DNA of 64,000 nt from Fulvivirga sediminis (GCF_016757215.1 NZ_JAESIY010000007.1:62001-126000); one strand, 5' to 3'. Counted from the first letter of the stretch, positions 27,018-35,809 are shown. Made by a program: numbers and translations. The notes: a model not told the origin generated them from the letters alone.

Positions 27018-27053
27018 ATTTGAATACTGATAGCAATTTATCAGTATTCAAAT
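27018..27053 (+). terminator. Perfect 15-bp hairpin after the lipoprotein gene
   Basis: ATTTGAATACTGATA (27018-27032) pairs perfectly with 27039-27053 around the loop GCAATT. It follows the lipoprotein stop by 23 nt and precedes the cupin ATG by 22 nt. It is AU-rich, so it may be a terminator, partial attenuator or mRNA-protecting structure. Confidence 0.6.
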
Positions 27054-27075
27054 TTCTCCTTTAAAAATAATTATC

Positions 27076-27429
27076 ATGAAAAATCCAGAATTGGAAAAGG
27101 CTAAAGTCTTCATTATTGTTGAAATAATAGAATATATACCCAATTCAGTGTTGATTAAAACAATTATTAAAAAGACTACCGGTAATGTGAGTGCAGTATC
27201 GTTTGACTCTGGTGAGACGTTAAGCGAAAAGACCACTCCATTCGATAATTTTATACAGGTCATTGACGGTGAGGCTGAAGTAGTGATTGATGGAAAATCA
27301 AATCTTTTAAATACCGGTGAATCTATCATTATCCCCGCGCATACTCCTAATATTATTAAAGCTAATGTAAGATTTAAAATGATCTCCACCATAATTAAAA
27401 GTGGTTATGAAAATTTAACTCTGGATTAA
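27076..27429 (+). CDS. Cupin-domain protein
   Basis: 117 residues folding as a single small cupin: the two motifs are blurred (SGETLSEKTTPFDNFIQVIDGEAEVVIDG and GESIIIPAHTPNIIKA are recognisable in parts). The first motif lacks the usual H-x-H metal pair (TTPFDN), while the second keeps one His (PAHTPN), so metal binding is doubtful. Substrate unknown. Separated from the lipoprotein gene by a hairpin and may be partly co-transcribed with it. Confidence 0.75.
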   Translation: MKNPELEKAKVFIIVEIIEYIPNSVLIKTIIKKTTGNVSAVSFDSGETLSEKTTPFDNFIQVIDGEAEVVIDGKSNLLNTGESIIIPAHTPNIIKANVRFKMISTIIKSGYENLTLD

Positions 27430-27604
27430 GGTCTAGCATCAGCCCTAAGAGAAGACTTATGAAACCACGCAAAATTGGCATAGTCAACAGATGCATGCGT
27501 ATCTGTACTGCATTTACAGGGGCTTTTCAGACTGTAGCAAACTAGGTGAGAGAAGTGTTTTTAACATAACACCCTTCTTGTAATCATTCTCGCATAATCT
27601 ACCA

Positions 27605-27671
27605 TCTGTGAATTATGTAATAAGTCAAAACAAATATGCAAATAGGCCGAAAGATATTAGGGCCATCTTTA
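27605..27671 (+). promoter_or_regulatory. Shared promoter element, site of the Lys-rich small protein gene
   Basis: ATCTGTGAATTATGTAA (27605-27621), 15 nt, ATGCAA (27637-27642), 21 nt, -7-like box CATCTTTA (27664-27671), 38 nt before ATG 27710. The 17-bp first element is identical to that at 33679-33695. Confidence 0.65.
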
Positions 27672-27709
27672 CAGTAAGTAAAATGAATAACGATTAAATC
27701 AAATTAAAA

Positions 27710-27826
27710 ATGTCAAAAGAAAAAGAAGGTAAATCGAAATCAGATAAGACAGCCCCCACTAAGAGCCTTAAGGAAAAAAGAGCGGCAAAAGTAGCAAAGA
27801 GAAAAGAAAAGAAGGATAATGAATAA
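27710..27826 (+). CDS. Very small Lys/Ala-rich protein (38 residues)
   Basis: Reads MSKEKEGKSKSDKTAPTKS then LKEKRAAKVAKRKEKKDNE. Almost half the residues are Lys, Arg or Glu, without hydrophobic core, so it is probably disordered or a nucleic-acid/polyanion binder. Similar tiny basic proteins are recalled from other Cytophagales genomes. It has the best-matching copy of the shared promoter element, which supports expression. Function unknown. Confidence 0.65.
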   Translation: MSKEKEGKSKSDKTAPTKSLKEKRAAKVAKRKEKKDNE

Positions 27827-28360
27827 TTACCATTATTTTATAATATCAAAACTATTTTATTGAGCCCTGTCAATGTTATCTATGCCTTATGTGAAGCTTG
27901 AAGCATTTATTACTCTTAGGGGGTGTAGTTATCAATGTTGATGATTTGGATAAACCAGTTCTTTAGCTTTGATAAACTATACTTTTCCTAATGATATTAT
28001 TTTATCATTAGCATTTGCCTTAAACATTTCATCTCCAGAACCTCTAAATTTTTAAAACCCAAGTTATTGACAAGCGAGTCAGGGAGTGCTTCGGATGGCT
28101 CTGCAACAGAAGGGCCTTTGGAGGTGAATGAGGTCAAGGTGATATCATTCATCACAACCTATCGACCAATTGTGCTGCTGCTTATCGCCTACTATACTGT
28201 TGCAATACAAATAATCAATAACCAGAGAGAGGCTCTGCTGTCATAGAGCTTTAGATAGAGGCATTATGTCTATTAAAAAAAGGTGAATCAACGGCTATGA
28301 AAATGTAGTGAAATACTACATTATACTGAGTCATTACTAATTAACATTGGTTATCAACTT
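27827..28360. other. 534-bp gap before GH130 gene
   Basis: A plus-strand frame without stop covers roughly 27997-28242 (…GSASDGSATEGPLEVNEVK, then a hydrophobic stretch and NNQREALLS-stop) but has no ATG; it could be a gene relic. Near the GH130 start an inverted repeat AATGTAG (28303-28309) / CTACATT (28317-28323) may be an operator. No shared promoter element is found here. Confidence 0.35.
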
Positions 28361-29821
28361 ATGAGAGTATCAGTAATTCGTAAAAACATTAAATTCATGC
28401 CAGATCCGAGCAGGGTGGTGGCTCGTTATTTTATGAATGGTGATGAGCGCACTATAAAACTCATTAACAATATCATGATAATGAGTGATACAGAAGTGTA
28501 TTTTATACTGGAGCAAACTTTAAGGGAATTTGCCAGCCGACACAGAAACATAAGTAAGGTTTTTTTTAAACATTGCCATAATTTAAAAGGCCTTATTGAA
28601 CATATGGGGATTTCCTTTAATGAGTTGTCTGATGAAAGAAAGATGCTCATTGGCTCTTACACTACCATGGAATATTCTATTGAATCGGCAGCTTTCTTCA
28701 ATCCTTCTATGGTAGAGGACTTTGATCAATCGTACCTTAATGATGGGGAAAAGAGGGTAATAATATCTTTTAGAGCTACGGGTGAAGGCCACCTTTCTTC
28801 AATTGTTTTCAGAAGGGGAATACTTGACAAGAATAATGATCTGCAAATTATGAAAACCGGAAGCCATATAGACAAGGCTGAGATCATTCATAAAAAGCTA
28901 TATAATAAAAAGCGATTTATCAGGAAGCTAGAGGAAATGCAGATTCCCTATAGATATTCCAAAAGTATTATGCAAGATTTGCCTGATAGATTTGAATATT
29001 TCGCTCTTCATGAGGCGGTTAGTAAATTATTGAAGGACCATGAGCTCAGTACTGATAGAAGATTGGCATTACAAGAAGTTACGTGGTTAGCTGATTCTTT
29101 TTATGATGTTCAGTTTACGCATGACTCAGATATAACTGAAAGGGTTATTTTTCCACTATCAATGGCTGAAAGTAAAGGTATAGAAGATGCGCGTTTTGTG
29201 AAATTCACGGATGACGATAATTCTGAAAAGGTCTATGCTACCTATACCGCGTATAATGGACATACTATTCTTCCCAAGCTCCTTTCCACTGAAGATTTTT
29301 ATACCTTCCGAGTCATGCCGTTACATGGTGATGGTGCTCAAAATAAAAATCTAGCAATGTTTCCAAGAAAAATAAAGGGGAAATTTGTTATGCTGGCCCG
29401 TATAGATGGAGTTAATAATTACCTCATGTACTCCGATAGGAGCACTGTTTGGAATGATCCAATAATTATTCAGAGCCCCAAATTCCCGTGGGAGTTTACA
29501 CAAATGGGTAATTGTGGTTCTCCGATATATACGAAGGAGGGCTGGTTAGTGATTTCTCATGGGGTTGGGCCAATGCGGCGCTATTGTATTGGAGCCTCAC
29601 TCTTTGACCTGGATGATCCCTCCAAAGAAATAGGTAGGTTAAAAGAACCTTTACTTTCACCTAACGAGGATGAAAGGGAGGGATATGTCCCTAATGTGGT
29701 ATATTCCTGTGGCTCACTGATACATAATAACAACCTTATCTTACCTTATGCAGTATCCGATTATTCTTCTACTTATGGCGTAGTGGACATGGAGGAATTA
29801 CTGACAGTATTAAAAAGTTAA
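28361..29821 (+). CDS. GH130-family mannoside phosphorylase/hydrolase-like protein
   Basis: 486 residues, cytosolic (no signal). A ~170-residue N-terminal helical extension precedes the five-bladed propeller: ESKGIEDARFVKF carries the Asp of the GH130 site, followed by FPRKIKGKFVMLARID, WEFTQMGNCGSPIYTKEGWL and the end strand EGYVPNVVYSCGSLIHNNN. Members act on beta-mannosides by phosphorolysis or hydrolysis; the subtype with an N-terminal extension is frequently next to GT4 glycosyltransferases, as here (convergent genes downstream). The exact substrate is not known. Confidence 0.85.
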   Translation: MRVSVIRKNIKFMPDPSRVVARYFMNGDERTIKLINNIMIMSDTEVYFILEQTLREFASRHRNISKVFFKHCHNLKGLIEHMGISFNELSDERKMLIGSYTTMEYSIESAAFFNPSMVEDFDQSYLNDGEKRVIISFRATGEGHLSSIVFRRGILDKNNDLQIMKTGSHIDKAEIIHKKLYNKKRFIRKLEEMQIPYRYSKSIMQDLPDRFEYFALHEAVSKLLKDHELSTDRRLALQEVTWLADSFYDVQFTHDSDITERVIFPLSMAESKGIEDARFVKFTDDDNSEKVYATYTAYNGHTILPKLLSTEDFYTFRVMPLHGDGAQNKNLAMFPRKIKGKFVMLARIDGVNNYLMYSDRSTVWNDPIIIQSPKFPWEFTQMGNCGSPIYTKEGWLVISHGVGPMRRYCIGASLFDLDDPSKEIGRLKEPLLSPNEDEREGYVPNVVYSCGSLIHNNNLILPYAVSDYSSTYGVVDMEELLTVLKS

Positions 29822-29835
29822 AATTACTCCTTGCC

Positions 29836-30846
29836 CTATTTATTTACAATCATCTTATAGACGTCCATGTACTCATCAATCATATGTTCCAGACCAAACA
29901 CTGAGCAGGCATGCTTGTAGCAATCCTGAGAAGCAATGGTATGTAGTTGATGTACAGCCTTAACAGCCTCTGAGACATTGTTTACCAAAAAGCCAGTTAC
30001 ACCGTTAATGATGAGCTCTTGCATGCTTCCCCTGTTGAAGGCAATAACCGGCGTACCGGACATCATAGCCTCGACCACACTGAGCCCGAAAGGTTCATCG
30101 AATTGAATAGGGTGCAAGAGTGCAAGGGTGTTAGATAATAATTCATTTCTGAGAGTAGAATCAGCATTACCGTAAAACATCACCCGATGTTCATCTATAT
30201 GTGGTTTTATATATTGATTAAAGTAGTCATTATCCTGAATGAGGCCAGCGATTTTTAAAGGTATTCCCACTTGTTTGGCTATTTCTATTGCCATATGTGT
30301 GCCCTTATCCGAGTGTATTCTTCCGAAGTAGAGTAGAAAATTCTCTTTCTTTTGTTTAAACGTAAAATCTTTAGGGTTGAGGCCATGATATATGGTTCTT
30401 AAGTAGCTAAGCTCAGGATGCCGGTCTGCATTAGAAATGGAAATATAGGAGGTAGAGGAATTATATTTCTTATAAACAGGCATGATCTTCTGGGAAGAAA
30501 AACCATGTATGGTAGTAACCATCGGAGTATTTATGAGGCTGGAATACGTAAGCGGAAGAAAGTCAAAATGATTATGAATAATATCGAATTGTTCAGCCAT
30601 TTCCATCAGATGGCTGATGTGTAGGCATTCCCCTACCTTTGGGTCTAGATGGGGGTCTTCGGCATAGGGTCTCTCACAGGCAAATTGTAATTTGCCTGTG
30701 GTAATAGCATCTGCGGTGGCAAATAAAGTTACATCAACTCCCCTGGCGTTTAAGCCTTCTGCAATATTTGAGGCCACCTGTTCCCAAGGGCCATAGTTTT
30801 TTGGTGGTGTTCTCCAGGCTATGGGTGAAAGAATTGCTACCCTCAT
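29836..30846 (-). CDS. Glycosyltransferase family 4
   Basis: 336 residues, GT-B fold retaining glycosyltransferase. N-terminal domain: MRVAILSPIAWRTPPKNYGPWE; C-terminal domain: NFLLYFGRIHSDKGTHMAIEIAKQ and the sugar-nucleotide E-x7-E region FDEPFGLSVVEAMMSGTPVI. Start overlaps the stop of the upstream gene (ATGA), so the two are translationally coupled. It probably assembles a cell-associated glycan handled by the neighbouring GH130 enzyme; substrate unknown. Cytosolic. Confidence 0.9.
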   Translation of the reverse strand: MRVAILSPIAWRTPPKNYGPWEQVASNIAEGLNARGVDVTLFATADAITTGKLQFACERPYAEDPHLDPKVGECLHISHLMEMAEQFDIIHNHFDFLPLTYSSLINTPMVTTIHGFSSQKIMPVYKKYNSSTSYISISNADRHPELSYLRTIYHGLNPKDFTFKQKKENFLLYFGRIHSDKGTHMAIEIAKQVGIPLKIAGLIQDNDYFNQYIKPHIDEHRVMFYGNADSTLRNELLSNTLALLHPIQFDEPFGLSVVEAMMSGTPVIAFNRGSMQELIINGVTGFLVNNVSEAVKAVHQLHTIASQDCYKHACSVFGLEHMIDEYMDVYKMIVNK

Positions 30847-33077
30847 TCATCAAGTTTATAAAATTCCTCATAAGCTTGTAATATGGTAAGGTGTGATATC
30901 AGGTAAGCTAGCGAACTCTCCGCCCCTTGGTTTCTATTTACTCCATAGTTTTCAAAACCATCACAGCACCCTTTGGTCTCAAAATCATAAAGACTCATCC
31001 GTAAATCATTTTCTCCCAGAAACCACATATAGCAGGTGAACATTTTGTTAAGATAGTCTTTATCTCTGGTCAATAGAAAGGCTTGGTGATACATTAAAAT
31101 CATGGCCAGGGCATCAATAGGTTGTTGAGCATAGGTAGACCTTGGGCCATTTTTTTCATACCAATTCTTGTTTCCCACAATGGATAAATAACCATCTTTC
31201 AATGTCACCTCTGTGAGAAAGTTCATGGATGCTAATGCCGTAGCAGTTACTTTATCATCATTGAGAATTTCTGCAGCATGAAGCAGGGCAAGTGGCAATA
31301 TACCGTTATCATAGGCCAATAAAGATTCAAACCATTTCCAATCAGAAGTACTGTTATCATCAAAATGATTTATTAAAATAAAGGACATTTTCCTTAATCT
31401 TTCTGTCATGCTATCATCGGACATGTTGGTTTTTAGATAATAACAAATGCCGATCATAGTATTGGCAATGCTTCTGATTGATTTTAACTTCTCAAAGTTA
31501 GGGGCGGCATCAAAAAAAATGAGCCTGCCGGTTTGATAATAAGCGTCATTGGGGGCATTGCCCAATAAAAAGCCCAACGCCCAGATGGTTCTTCCAAAGG
31601 AATCTTCTGACCCAACTTCATCCATAAAATTGCGATTAAAGCTTAGGAAGTTCCTGAAGGTTCCATCACTGTTTTGCATATAATGTATATAACTAAGATA
31701 TATAGGCGATAACTCCAGAGCAAGCGAGTCCTTTTTTTGTTTGTAAGCCATTAATACCATAAGTAATGCCCTTGAATTATCGTCAAGACAGTAGCCTTCT
31801 TTCAGGTTAGGAATACCGAATTTTGCGTGCTGTATTATTCCTGTATCATCAGTCAGCCGTTTGATATGTGACAGAGAAAATGGCGGAAGCAGCAAAGGAT
31901 CTACAATTGTTTCCTTTTTAGGGGTTAATTCCAGAGGTTCTGATATTATCCTTTCCGCAAGTTGAATATACCTAGCACCAATTTTGGGCCAGGTTATCTT
32001 TTCGCCATATTCCGAAGATCTTTTTTGAATTTCCTTTAATTGCTCGGGGTTATCCATCAATTCCTGGAGGATATCTGCAAGCATGTCGGAATTATTAAAA
32101 TTGAAAAGTCTGCCTCTTCCATTGTCCAATAATTCAGATGCGTGCCAATAAGGAGTTGAGATAACAGCACAGCCAGCGCCCATAGCATAAGAAAGGGTTC
32201 CGCTGGTGATCTGCGCTTCATTAAGATAGGGGGTGATATAAATATCACAGGCTTCCAGGTATTTAAAGAGCTCTTTCTGATCTATAAATTCGTTTAAAAA
32301 GATTACGTGATTAGTAAGATTTAGATTTTTTACTAACAGCTGCAGAAAATTTCGATATTCTTCACCGGATTGTCTGATAATATTCGGATGGGTCTTACCC
32401 AGAACAATATATTGTGTGTTAGGGTAGTGAGCTATTATTTTTGGTAAAGCTCTTATAACGGTTTCAATACCTTTATTGCGGCTGATGAAGCCAAAAGTCA
32501 ATAAAACCTTCTTTTCTACCAGTTTGAATTCTCTTCTGGCCTGAACCTTGTCATAATGGATATCAGGTACCCCATGTTCTATTAATGATATTTTCTCTTT
32601 TGGAACTTGATATATTTTGGTAAGAAAAGTAATAGCCTTATGACTCATTACTACTATATGATTAGCCATTTTACAGACTTCCTTCAATACTGCCTTTTCA
32701 TTATAAGAAGGTGCTTCCAGGATAGTATGCAAGGTGACAATGAGCGGAATTTTTAAGCGATGAATAAGAGGCAATATGTGCACCCCACTTTCTCCTCCAA
32801 AAATTCCAAATTCATGCTCTAATATGCATATGTCAGCTCCGCTGAGGTTGATGAAATTAGCCGCTTCAAGATAATCTGCCTGCTGTTCCTGATGAATAAC
32901 CAGTTTAACTTCAGAAGGGTAGGTGTACTCCTGATTATGATCATTTAAAGCTACAATAAAACCTTCATTATCATTTTTTTCATTGGCATGTTGTAGCATG
33001 GAACGCATGAGATCGTGGGTGAAAGTGCCTATACCACATTCCCGTGGCAAATAAGTGCTTATATAGGCAATTTTCAT
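30843..33077 (-). CDS. Two-domain glycosyltransferase (GT4 plus C-terminal helical domain)
   Basis: About 744 residues from ATG 33077 (MKIAYISTYLPRECGIGTFT). A GTG at 33155 overlapping the previous stop would add 26 residues of poor quality, so I prefer the ATG. The N-terminal ~380 residues are a GT-B transferase (LTFGFISRNKGIETVIRALP; the E-x7-E region is replaced by NEAQITSGTLSYAMGAGCAV). The C-terminal ~330 residues (GYCLDDNSRALLMVLMAYKQ ... GSEDSFGRTIWALGFL) look like an (alpha/alpha)6 barrel as in glycan-processing enzymes. A fused synthase/processing enzyme for the same glycan is inferred. Confidence 0.85.
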   Translation of the reverse strand: MKIAYISTYLPRECGIGTFTHDLMRSMLQHANEKNDNEGFIVALNDHNQEYTYPSEVKLVIHQEQQADYLEAANFINLSGADICILEHEFGIFGGESGVHILPLIHRLKIPLIVTLHTILEAPSYNEKAVLKEVCKMANHIVVMSHKAITFLTKIYQVPKEKISLIEHGVPDIHYDKVQARREFKLVEKKVLLTFGFISRNKGIETVIRALPKIIAHYPNTQYIVLGKTHPNIIRQSGEEYRNFLQLLVKNLNLTNHVIFLNEFIDQKELFKYLEACDIYITPYLNEAQITSGTLSYAMGAGCAVISTPYWHASELLDNGRGRLFNFNNSDMLADILQELMDNPEQLKEIQKRSSEYGEKITWPKIGARYIQLAERIISEPLELTPKKETIVDPLLLPPFSLSHIKRLTDDTGIIQHAKFGIPNLKEGYCLDDNSRALLMVLMAYKQKKDSLALELSPIYLSYIHYMQNSDGTFRNFLSFNRNFMDEVGSEDSFGRTIWALGFLLGNAPNDAYYQTGRLIFFDAAPNFEKLKSIRSIANTMIGICYYLKTNMSDDSMTERLRKMSFILINHFDDNSTSDWKWFESLLAYDNGILPLALLHAAEILNDDKVTATALASMNFLTEVTLKDGYLSIVGNKNWYEKNGPRSTYAQQPIDALAMILMYHQAFLLTRDKDYLNKMFTCYMWFLGENDLRMSLYDFETKGCCDGFENYGVNRNQGAESSLAYLISHLTILQAYEEFYKLDE

Positions 33078-33151
33078 GTGTTTTGGCTTAAATCCATGTT
33101 GAAATTGGTGAGGTGATGTTTCAGGCTTAGGTTGTTGACATAAAGGATTAA

Positions 33152-33334
33152 TCACTTGAAATTAGGCTTATCGGTCAATTCTCTTTCAAAAAGCGCCAGC
33201 TCTTTCCTTTCTGGATCATCTTGGAATTTGCAATAGTAAATCCGGTGTAAATAACGTCTGACTATCAATTTTACAGACGGGTTAATTTTTTGATAAACCA
33301 CTGCTCCTTCATCGAACTTATTTTCAATTTTCAT
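33152..33334 (-). CDS. Conserved small protein of glycan operon
   Basis: 60 residues: MKIENKFDEGAVVYQKINPS ... LIVRRYLHRIYYCKFQDDPE ... LALFERELT. I recognise this pattern as a recurrent short protein in Bacteroidota, of unknown function. The aromatic/Arg-rich core (VRRYLHRIYYCKF) suggests a small beta-barrel fold. It is the first convincing gene before the two-domain glycosyltransferase and almost touches it. Confidence 0.75.
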   Translation of the reverse strand: MKIENKFDEGAVVYQKINPSVKLIVRRYLHRIYYCKFQDDPERKELALFERELTDKPNFK

Positions 33335-33460
33335 AGACTATTGTTGGTATTAGAAATGATGGTAATATTGTCCGTTAGAAAAAGAAGAAAAAGACAGAAA
33401 ATCCATCTCTTTCTTCATTACGGCAGGTTAATTAGTTGCTTATTATTTAGATTTATTTTT

Positions 33461-33586
33461 TTAAAAAGATGACTTCCTTCTTATCTGGTTCAACTTCCTA
33501 TTCTTTATTTTTAGCTGTGGATGCTTTTCTTTTAAAAGTTTACTTTGGTTAATCCAATTGCCGGTATCGGTGTTAGCTTTTTCCAT
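33461..33586 (-). CDS. Possible 41-residue stress-like protein, perhaps decayed CsbD-like
   Basis: Reads MEKANTDTGNWINQSKLLKE, KHPQLKIKNRKLNQIRRKSSF. The start resembles CsbD-like proteins (W-x-x-x-K-x-x-L-K-x-x-x-P-Q-L), then departs; shifting frame after PQL gives an acidic tail EVEPDKKEV closer to that family, so a frameshift is possible. Its upstream region has a complete shared promoter element with a perfect TATATTTG box, 41 nt before the ATG. It may also lead the operon of the following small protein and glycosyltransferases. Confidence 0.4.
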   Translation of the reverse strand: MEKANTDTGNWINQSKLLKEKHPQLKIKNRKLNQIRRKSSF

Positions 33587-33627
33587 GAAGTCGTGATATT
33601 ATCTTTGTTAGTAATTGTCTTGTTTGA

Positions 33628-33695
33628 CAAATATACCTACAAGCACTGTCTAGTTCGTTACAAGAATAGGTGGTAGTTTTACATAATTCACAGAT
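33628..33695 (-). promoter_or_regulatory. Shared promoter element, site upstream of the glycan operon
   Basis: Toward the gene: ATCTGTGAATTATGTAA (33695-33679), 15 nt, TTGTAA (33663-33658), 22 nt, -7 box TATATTTG (33635-33628), a perfect consensus. Confidence 0.7.
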
Positions 33696-33706
33696 TATGA
33701 AAAACC

Positions 33707-34482
33707 TCATTCCTGATTTAACTTCAATGTGAATATAAATTCAGCTCCCTTTCCAATGCGGCTTTTTACCCAGATATCTCCATAATGTAATTTCACATAG
33801 TCTTTACAGATCAAAAGGCCTAACCCAGTACCCTTCTCATTATTAGTTCCATCAGTAAAATAAAAGCTTTCCTTTTTAAATAGTTTTCGTTGCCCTTTTA
33901 TGATATGCCTACACCGTTATCTTTTATGATTACCTGAACATAGGAGCGGCACATCAAAGCACTAATATCTATAGTCCCCCCTTTAGGAGTAAACTTAATG
34001 GCATTGCCAGTCAAGTTTCTTATGATGGCTTTGAGCATATTCAGGTCTGCAAGAAGGGGTATGTCTTTAGGGACGGATTGAGTAATAGTTATTTTTTTTT
34101 GTCCTATCAGAAAACCAAGGTTAGCAATTTCTACTGATATTAACTGCTGCAAGTTAATGTCAATAGGATTAAATCTTTTTCCACCTTGTTGGGAAACAAC
34201 CCAGTGTAAAAGATTGTCTAGAAGAATTAAGGCACCTTCAGCCGAAGAAGACGCCATGGTTATGATTTTTTTTATTTCTTCTTTATCATAATCATGCCTA
34301 TTCTCTTTTAGCATAGACAATAGGCTGATAGTGGTGCTAAATGGTTCTCTTAAATCATGCGCTAAAATAGAAATGAACTTTGCGTTGTCATTCATTATTT
34401 CACGGATTTCATCCTGGTGTTTTTTTTCAATACTACTTAGGTGAGGTTTTTGTTCTTTCCTTTTTTCTACAGATATGCTCAT
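33707..34482 (-). pseudogene. Short cytosolic histidine kinase, frameshifted in the ATPase domain
   Basis: The intact part (34482-33898) has no sensor domain: a DHp domain with the H-box FISILAHDLREPFSTTISLL and a HATPase domain with N-box NLTGNAIKFTPKGG and D-box IKDNGVGIS, immediately followed by TAA. In another frame the rest of the kinase continues to TGA 33707-33709: KLFKKESF, then the F/G2 region GTNNEKGTGLGLLICKDYVK and GKGAEFIFTL. One missing base after ATATC (around 33900) explains the break. It is 27 bp behind the barrel gene and presumably co-transcribed. Decay or assembly error. Confidence 0.85.
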
Positions 34483-34509
34483 ATATGGTTAGTTTGATGT
34501 ATTTAATAT

Positions 34510-35154
34510 TTAATTAGTTGCTATGAAATAGCCGGCAGTTAATTGAAAATAAAAATTCTTGTAGGTGGGTGTTTCGGTATGATTTCCATTATTATTAGAA
34601 ACGTCAATGGAGGCTCTGGGAGCCAAAAGAATGTGCTTTAACCTAAAATCAATACCAGTGGAAAAACCTAAATTACTTGTCTTGATTTTTTCATTATTAA
34701 AAGCCTGGATTTGTAAATCGGTCATTTCGGCATCATTAAAGTTATTTTGTTGTTTTAAAAGATATGAAAATTGAGGACCTATAAGTAGAGTTAAGGCATC
34801 AGTAACTTTTATAGAAAGAAATATGGGGAAATCAATGTAGCTGGTGTTTCTGGAAAGGAGATAGACAGCATTCATTAAAATACCTTCAGCTTCAAAGCCC
34901 TTTCTGGAGTATAATATTTCCGGCTGTAAGCCAACAGTTTCACTTAAAGGTGCCTCTATAAAGATACCCAGTGCCAATCCGCTATTGGCCCTTGAGGTAA
35001 ATAACTCACCATGAGCATTATATACATTTGAATAGTTTGCACCTACCTTAAAACCTACTTTAAATTTCCCCCATGAATAGTCTGTATTTCCCTGGGCATT
35101 GCCAGCGGCTCCTAATAAAGGGATAAACATGGCCAATAAAATAATTTTCTTCAT
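34510..35154 (-). CDS. PorT-type outer membrane beta-barrel protein
   Basis: 214 residues. Signal peptide MKKIILLAMFIPLLGAAGNAQ, then alternating amphipathic strands of the OMP beta-barrel 2 (PorT) family: FKVGFKVGANYSNVYNAHGE, TVGLQPEILYSRKGFE, NTSYIDFPIFLSIK and a C-terminal strand ending FYFQLTAGYFIATN. Eight-stranded outer membrane protein is expected. Role unknown. The shared promoter element lies at 35190-35256, overlapping the end of the regulator gene upstream. Confidence 0.8.
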   Translation of the reverse strand: MKKIILLAMFIPLLGAAGNAQGNTDYSWGKFKVGFKVGANYSNVYNAHGELFTSRANSGLALGIFIEAPLSETVGLQPEILYSRKGFEAEGILMNAVYLLSRNTSYIDFPIFLSIKVTDALTLLIGPQFSYLLKQQNNFNDAEMTDLQIQAFNNEKIKTSNLGFSTGIDFRLKHILLAPRASIDVSNNNGNHTETPTYKNFYFQLTAGYFIATN

Positions 35155-35189
35155 TACTTAAATTTTAAAAATGAGTCAAAACAAGTAAA

Positions 35190-35256
35190 TGAAGATACCA
35201 GCAATTAATATTAAATAATTACAATGTTTTATAATGGAGTTGCATATATCACAGAT
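35190..35256 (-). promoter_or_regulatory. Shared promoter element, site of the barrel gene
   Basis: Toward the gene: ATCTGTGATATATGCAA (35256-35240), 15 nt, TTGTAA (35224-35219), 21 nt, -7-like box TATCTTCA (35197-35190), 35 nt before the ATG. The first element includes the TGA stop of the AraC gene. Confidence 0.55.
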
Positions 35257-35809
35257 CTTCCAGGTTGCCTTTTCGCTTTAATTTCAGACTTTTATAAAAT
35301 GTAGGGGTAAGGCCCGTAATTTTTTTAAATTGATTAGATAAATGTGCCACACTGCTATAGTGAAGACGATATGAAATTTCAGTTAGATTAAGTTCATCAT
35401 AAAGTAATAGTTCTTTGACTTTTTCAATCTTGTGCATGATGATATATTGCTGAATAGTAATGCCCTTTACCTCCGAAAATATATTGGATAGATAAGTATA
35501 ATCATAATTTAATTTTTCAGCTATAAAATCCGAATAATTGACCTTAGGAAGAATATCTGAATAGTGGATCATTTCAGTTATTACATTCTTGATACTTTCA
35601 ATAATGATACTTTTTTTATCATCCATTACTTCCAGCCCAGCTTTGCTTAAAGCTTGGGTTAGTTTTTGTAGCTGGTCCGAAGATATATTTCCCAAAAGCT
35701 CTACCATACCTAATTCTACTACTACAGCATTCAGTCCTAGGTTTTTCAGCTCCTCTTTCACCAGCATTTTGCAGCGTAGACTCACCATATATTTGATATA
35801 GATTCTCAT
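35249..35809 (-). CDS. AraC-family transcriptional regulator
   Basis: About 186 residues from ATG 35809 (MRIYIKYMVSLRCKMLVKEE). The C-terminal ~100 residues are the double helix-turn-helix: SDFIAEKLNYDYTYLSNIFS and LNLTEISYRLHYSSVAHLSNQFKK in parts, ending in TGLTPTFYKSLK. The N-terminal ~85 residues form a small alpha/beta module (LGLNAVVVELGMVELLG) seen in short Bacteroidota AraC proteins rather than a cupin sensor. It is a candidate regulator of the shared promoter group because it abuts one of the sites; that is inference. Confidence 0.88.
   Translation of the reverse strand: MRIYIKYMVSLRCKMLVKEELKNLGLNAVVVELGMVELLGNISSDQLQKLTQALSKAGLEVMDDKKSIIIESIKNVITEMIHYSDILPKVNYSDFIAEKLNYDYTYLSNIFSEVKGITIQQYIIMHKIEKVKELLLYDELNLTEISYRLHYSSVAHLSNQFKKITGLTPTFYKSLKLKRKGNLEDL

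Noticed and set aside
27997-28242. Plus-strand frame without stop upstream of GH130
   Set aside because: No ATG and only weakly protein-like; mentioned in the gap entry as a possible relic.
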